The notes under the pieces were generated by a model that worked only from the letters and a program-made list of their open reading frames with translations, was not told the DNA's origin and did not search any database. The position numbers and the translations under genes are program-made. From NCBI GenBank assembly GCA_003285105.1, contig CP030158.1:2642501-2706500 (forward strand): 64,000 nucleotides of DNA, in the 5' to 3' direction. The DNA comes from Roseithermus sacchariphilus. Its GTDB lineage: Bacteria > Bacteroidota > Rhodothermia > Rhodothermales > MEBIC09517. Positions within the stretch are counted from its first letter, which is position 1. Every line of letters starts with the position of its first letter. Below are positions 61,037 through 64,000 of this stretch, piece by piece.

Positions 61037-61075
61037 ACAATAAGAACAGCGCATCGAGAATGTAACCGGTTACAT
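61037..61075 (-). promoter_or_regulatory. Predicted glycan-operon promoter with LacI-family operator
   Basis: ATGTAACCGGTTACAT (61060-61075) is a perfect 16-bp palindrome centred on CG, the form bound by LacI-family repressors. On the minus strand its right half supplies TTACAT as a -35 box, 17 bp before TATTGT (-10, 61042-61037), about 90 bp upstream of the first gene of the cluster. The repressor would therefore sit directly on the promoter. The LacI-family gene at 62231-63250 is the obvious candidate. Confidence 0.72.
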
Positions 61076-61253
61076 ATGTCCTTTTTGTGAAGATATGGTG
61101 AATCGCGGGGGCCGGGTGGGGCGGGGGGGCCGCCCGGTGCAGGGTGGTTCCGTGGGGGCCGGTGAGGGGTTGCACCTGCGGTCGCCGAGTCCGAGGTTGG
61201 GGCCGCCCGGTGTGCCGGGCCGGGTGTGTCGTCCACGTTCCGGGTGCATCGCC

Positions 61254-61736
61254 GTGCCGTCCGTCGTGTTCGGTTTCAGGAAGGCCGGGTCGTCCTCTGC
61301 GATCTGGCTGCCCGCGCTGGTGAGCCTCGGCGCGGGGGTGTTACTCGCCCTCGCCATCCGCGTCAACGCCACGCTGGGCGCCTACGTCGGGCCGCTGGGG
61401 TCGACCTTCGTCGTCCATCTGGTGGGGACCGTCTTCGCGCTCGCGCTGCTGGTCCGGCGCCTCGGCCGCACGGTCCGGCAGGTGCTCGGGCACCGCCCGC
61501 GCTACGAACTGACGGGGGGGCTCTTCGGCGTCGTCATGGTGCTGGTGGCGAACCTCGTGGTGCCGCACCTGGGCATGGCGCTCTCGGTGGGCATCTTCGT
61601 GGCCTCCGATCTGTTGTGCTCGACCCTGAGCGACCACGCCGGCTGGTTCGGTTTCCGGCGGATCCCGCTGTCGTGGCGGCGGGTGCTGGGGCTGGTGCTC
61701 GCGGTGGCCGGCGTGCTGCTGGTGCGATGGGGCTGA
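61254..61736 (+). CDS. DMT-superfamily transporter, DUF606/YdcZ type (first of a pair)
   Basis: About 160 residues from a GTG at 61254 (another GTG at 61266). Hydrophobic segments: IWLPALVSLGAGVLLALAIRVNA, STFVVHLVGTVFALALLV, TGGLFGVVMVLVANLVVPHLGMALSVGIFVA and VLGLVLAVAGVLLVRW, giving five short membrane helices. YdcZ proteins occur as small, often paired subunits in the inner membrane; substrates are unknown. The related second gene starts 55 bp later. The LacI-type operator lies about 180 bp upstream, so joint control with the glycan cluster is possible. Confidence 0.75.
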   Translation: MPSVVFGFRKAGSSSAIWLPALVSLGAGVLLALAIRVNATLGAYVGPLGSTFVVHLVGTVFALALLVRRLGRTVRQVLGHRPRYELTGGLFGVVMVLVANLVVPHLGMALSVGIFVASDLLCSTLSDHAGWFGFRRIPLSWRRVLGLVLAVAGVLLVRWG

Positions 61737-61791
61737 CCGGGCACGGCGGAGTCCCCCGAACGACCGCGATGAACCCTGAACGCAGAGATCC

Positions 61792-62310
61792 ATGCTGTAC
61801 GCGTTGCTTGCTGCCGCCAACGGGGTGCTGACCGTCATGAGCCGGATGGTCAACGCCGCGCTGGGCCGGTCCGTTGGCAGCCTGCCCGGGTCGATGGTGA
61901 ACCACCTCGTCGGCGCGCTGGGGGCGGGGGTGGTGGTGCTGTTCGGGTGGCAGGCCCGGCTGGAGGCGTGGACGTCCGTGCCGTGGATCTACTTCACGGG
62001 TGGCTGCCTCGGGGTGCTCGTGGTGGCGGCGAGCAACTACGTGGTTCGAGCGGTCGGGGCCACGCTGTTCGCGGTGCTGCTGCTGCTGGGGCAGATCCTG
62101 ACCTCGGCGCTGATCGATCACTTCGGGTGGATGGGCGAGATCCAGATCGCGATGACACCGATGAAGCTGCTCGGTCTGGCCCTGCTCTTCGCCGGTGCCC
62201 TGCTGGTGCTGGCCGACGGTCGCCGGCCGGTCACTCCAGGGACAGATGCGCCGGCACCGGAGGGCAGCCGCAGGACTCACGAAGCATCAGCCGGGTCGGC
62301 AGCGTCGTGA
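61792..62310 (+). CDS. DMT-superfamily transporter, DUF606/YdcZ type (second of a pair)
   Basis: 172 residues with the DUF606 pattern ALLAAANGVLTVMSRMVNAALGRSVGSLPGSMVNHLVGALGAG, then WIYFTGGCLGVLVVAASNYVVRAVGATLFAVLLLLGQ and PMKLLGLALLFAGALLVLA. Resembles its upstream neighbour in helix order and in the N...G..........NH motif, so the two probably form a heterodimer. The last 80 bases overlap, in antisense, the 3' end of the LacI-family gene. Confidence 0.82.
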   Translation: MLYALLAAANGVLTVMSRMVNAALGRSVGSLPGSMVNHLVGALGAGVVVLFGWQARLEAWTSVPWIYFTGGCLGVLVVAASNYVVRAVGATLFAVLLLLGQILTSALIDHFGWMGEIQIAMTPMKLLGLALLFAGALLVLADGRRPVTPGTDAPAPEGSRRTHEASAGSAAS

Positions 62311-63250
62311 TCGGTTCGATATCGTCGCCGCCGAGCAGGGCCAGCAGCAGGTGCATGGCGTGCTCGCCCAGGTCCTGCATCGGCGAGCGGACGGTGCTGA
62401 GCTGGGGGATCAGGTACTGCGCGGGGGGGATGTCGTCGAAGCCGGCGAGGGCGAGGTCGTCCGGGACGCGAACGCCGCGCTCGCGCAGGCCGAGCAGCGC
62501 GCCGATGGCCATCGAATCGTTGGCGGCGAAGAGCGCGGTGGGGCGCGGTTCCAGGGCCAGCAGCGCCTCGACGGCCCGATAGCCCGATTCCCGCAGGAAG
62601 TTGCCGTCCAGTTCCAGCGCCGGATCGGCCGGCAGGTCCAGCTCGCGCAGGGCGTCCCGGTAGCCGGCCAGCCGTTCTTCGGCGTCGTAGTTGCCGGCGG
62701 GGCCTTTCAGAAAGGCGATGCGGCGGTGTCCGTGCGAGGCGAGGTGGCGGGTCATGGCCGCCGCGCCGGTCTGGTTGTCGAACCGTACGGTCGGCACGGC
62801 GCCGTCGGCCGCGGCATTGAGCAGCACGATGGGCAGGTCGGGGGGGACGAGCGCGGTCAGCGAGGCGGCCTCCAGCCGCGGCCACATGACGATCAGCCCG
62901 TCGACGCGGCCCAGCATGGTGCGGATCATCGTGCCGGCTTCCGCCTCGTCGCTGTGGGAGCTGGAGACGAGCAGGTGATACCCCTCCGTGCGGGCCATGC
63001 GCTCGATGCCCTGGCTGACTTTGGCGTAGAACTCGCCGTGCAGATCGGGCAACAGCACGCCGATCACGTTCGTCTTGCCCGTGGACAGGATGCGGGCGGT
63101 TTCGTTGGGAAGGTACTGGAGGGCTTCCATCGCCTCCAGCACGCGCTTGCGGGTGATCGCCAGGACCCGGTCGCTTCCGTTCAGCACCCGAGAAACCGTT
63201 GCGACGGAAACGCCGGCGCGTTCAGCAACTTGACGAATGGTGGCGGCCAT
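62231..63250 (-). CDS. LacI-family transcriptional regulator
   Basis: 339 residues from ATG 63250. HTH at 3-25 (TIRQVAERAGVSVATVSRVLNG), hinge helix YLPNETARILSTG, then a periplasmic-binding-protein-like sensor (NVIGVLLPDLHGEFYAKVSQGIE, DGLIVMWPR, AFLKGPAG, TALFAANDSMAIGALLGL, LAGFDDIPPAQYLIPQLSTVRSP). Such proteins release a CG-centred palindrome when they bind a sugar. A perfect palindrome of that kind stands in front of the glycan operon. Ends tail-to-tail over the second DUF606 gene. Confidence 0.9.
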   Translation of the reverse strand: MAATIRQVAERAGVSVATVSRVLNGSDRVLAITRKRVLEAMEALQYLPNETARILSTGKTNVIGVLLPDLHGEFYAKVSQGIERMARTEGYHLLVSSSHSDEAEAGTMIRTMLGRVDGLIVMWPRLEAASLTALVPPDLPIVLLNAAADGAVPTVRFDNQTGAAAMTRHLASHGHRRIAFLKGPAGNYDAEERLAGYRDALRELDLPADPALELDGNFLRESGYRAVEALLALEPRPTALFAANDSMAIGALLGLRERGVRVPDDLALAGFDDIPPAQYLIPQLSTVRSPMQDLGEHAMHLLLALLGGDDIEPITTLPTRLMLRESCGCPPVPAHLSLE

Positions 63251-63433
63251 GGGGAACGGGGCGGCTCCCGGTGCGGGGCCGCGTCTGGACGGAGGAACGG
63301 AGGTGCTCCGCGTCCTCCCTGAACCGGCAGGTACGACAGAACGGCCTTCAATATAGTAAAGGGGGTGGAGCAATGGCGGAAGTCCGATCTGTCGCCCGGT
63401 GTGGAAAAGGATAGGGGCCGGGGATGAGGGTGT

Positions 63434-64000
63434 TCAGGCCTCGCCCGGCGATGGAGCCTGTGGGCCGGCGCGCACCATGCGCAGGCTGGCGATGACGAAG
63501 GGGATGTAGACGAGGCCGAGGGGGTTGCCGTCCTGCAGGAGCGTCAGCCGCGCCCGGCGCACGGCCTCGCCGATGGGCACTTCGTCCAGGAACAGCCGCA
63601 GGCATTCCTCGGCGAAGGCGCACGCCAGGGGTTCGAAGACGGTGATCTCGGTGCCCAGCACCCCGGCTGCGTTGGCGGTTTCGATGAATCCGCTGACGAG
63701 GTTGAGCGCCTGCTCCGGCTCCAGGGCCGTCGTGTGGCAGCCGTTGAGGAAGACCAGCGGCTGCGGGGCGGTCCAGAAGATGTCGCGGTTCCGTAGCAGA
63801 TCCCGCGTGATGTAGCCGTGCTCCTCGGGTGCGCCCACCTGCAGGTAGGGCAGGTCGTTCTGGAGGCCACCGTGGCAGTAGAAGTAGAGCAGGTGGGCCG
63901 GCGTCGTTTGCATCAGGGCCAGGGCGTCGTCCCGCGTGGCGGCATAGTGCCAGCCCAGGTCGTCGCGCAGCCCTTGCAGCGCCTGTTCGTGGGCCGGGCG
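63434..64000 (-). CDS. CHAT-domain protein, C-terminal part (runs off the window)
   Basis: The frame is open through base 64000, so only the last 188 or so residues are seen. Caspase-like CHAT catalytic elements are present: HLLYFYCHGGLQND (His) and PLVFLNGCHTTA (Cys), then GVLGTEITVFEPLACAFAEECLRLFL and GEAVRRARLTLLQDGNPLGLVYI, the typical C-terminal end. CHAT peptidases act in programmed cell death and defence, usually fused to sensor domains, which here would lie beyond the window. The gap to the LacI gene (63251-63433) has no gene. Confidence 0.82.
   Translation of the reverse strand, partial: RPAHEQALQGLRDDLGWHYAATRDDALALMQTTPAHLLYFYCHGGLQNDLPYLQVGAPEEHGYITRDLLRNRDIFWTAPQPLVFLNGCHTTALEPEQALNLVSGFIETANAAGVLGTEITVFEPLACAFAEECLRLFLDEVPIGEAVRRARLTLLQDGNPLGLVYIPFVIASLRMVRAGPQAPSPGEA

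Noticed and set aside
55840-61065. 1,741-codon plus-strand open frame across the TonB receptor region
   Set aside because: Antisense shadow caused by high G+C and strong codon bias; the minus strand carries signal peptides, plug and sorting-domain motifs.
1-64000. CRISPR array
   Set aside because: No series of regularly spaced direct repeats was seen; the only short phased repeats are the three TTGTAGAAC sites near 21.3 kb.

Overview
The window is a high-G+C chromosomal segment from a Rhodothermales-like bacterium (Rhodothermota/Bacteroidota side). The lineage inference rests on several type IX secretion (T9SS) C-terminal sorting domains, a PorV/PorQ-family barrel, a carboxypeptidase-regulatory-domain TonB receptor and a DUF5916 protein, combined with G+C-rich coding and many starts without a clear Shine-Dalgarno. 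The species cannot be named from the sequence.

Layout. 1-19.7 kb is ordinary chromosome: an M23 envelope peptidase, an ATP:cob(I)alamin adenosyltransferase translationally coupled to a BtuD-type ABC ATPase, two small T9SS cargo proteins, a methyltransferase/flavoprotein pair, a very large multi-PAS hybrid histidine kinase that contains a canonical LOV (blue-light) domain and is interrupted by a frameshift at a C6 tract, Sua5, an isoaspartyl peptidase, an ARMT1-type phosphatase, a DUF5916 outer-membrane protein and an Rrf2 regulator. At 19.7-21.0 kb lies a PLD/DEAD/DUF3427 helicase gene whose whole motor region has been deleted.

21.2-41.1 kb looks like a mobile island with a large serine recombinase ending inside tRNA-Asn. 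A 12-bp exact match to the tRNA-Asn 3' border at 21.2 kb is a candidate left attachment site. Near its left end the island carries a DUF234 ATPase and a UPF0175/DUF3368 toxin-antitoxin pair. Its lower-G+C centre (about 23.9-37.5 kb) is a DISARM-like defence locus: DrmMII-type 5-cytosine methyltransferase, DrmA helicase and DrmB (DUF1998), with a two-gene module that may be a split DrmE, a NERD-nuclease/SF1 helicase and a DUF3883 PD-(D/E)XK protein. Divergent from the methyltransferase is a HhH/Fe-S glycosylase with the Tyr/Asp signature of MIG-type thymine-DNA glycosylases, the enzymes that repair T:G mismatches from deaminated 5-methylcytosine. A cI-like S24 repressor, a Cro-like protein, an HTH replication-type protein and the recombinase form the right end.

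41.2-64 kb returns to chromosome: tRNA-Asn and tRNA-Leu with readable promoters, a LOG-family protein, then a long minus-strand glycan-use cluster reading from 60.9 kb down to 42.8 kb (CBM9-like T9SS protein, TonB receptor, large surface protein, PorV-like barrel, GH144-like T9SS enzyme, GH3 glucosidase, sulfatase, GH144-like/SGNH fusion lipoprotein). The GH144+GH3 pairing points to beta-1,2-glucan. A perfect 16-bp CG-centred palindrome overlapping a predicted promoter in front of the cluster, and a LacI-family gene 1.2 kb away, suggest substrate-induced control. Two DUF606 transporters and a partial CHAT protease close the window.
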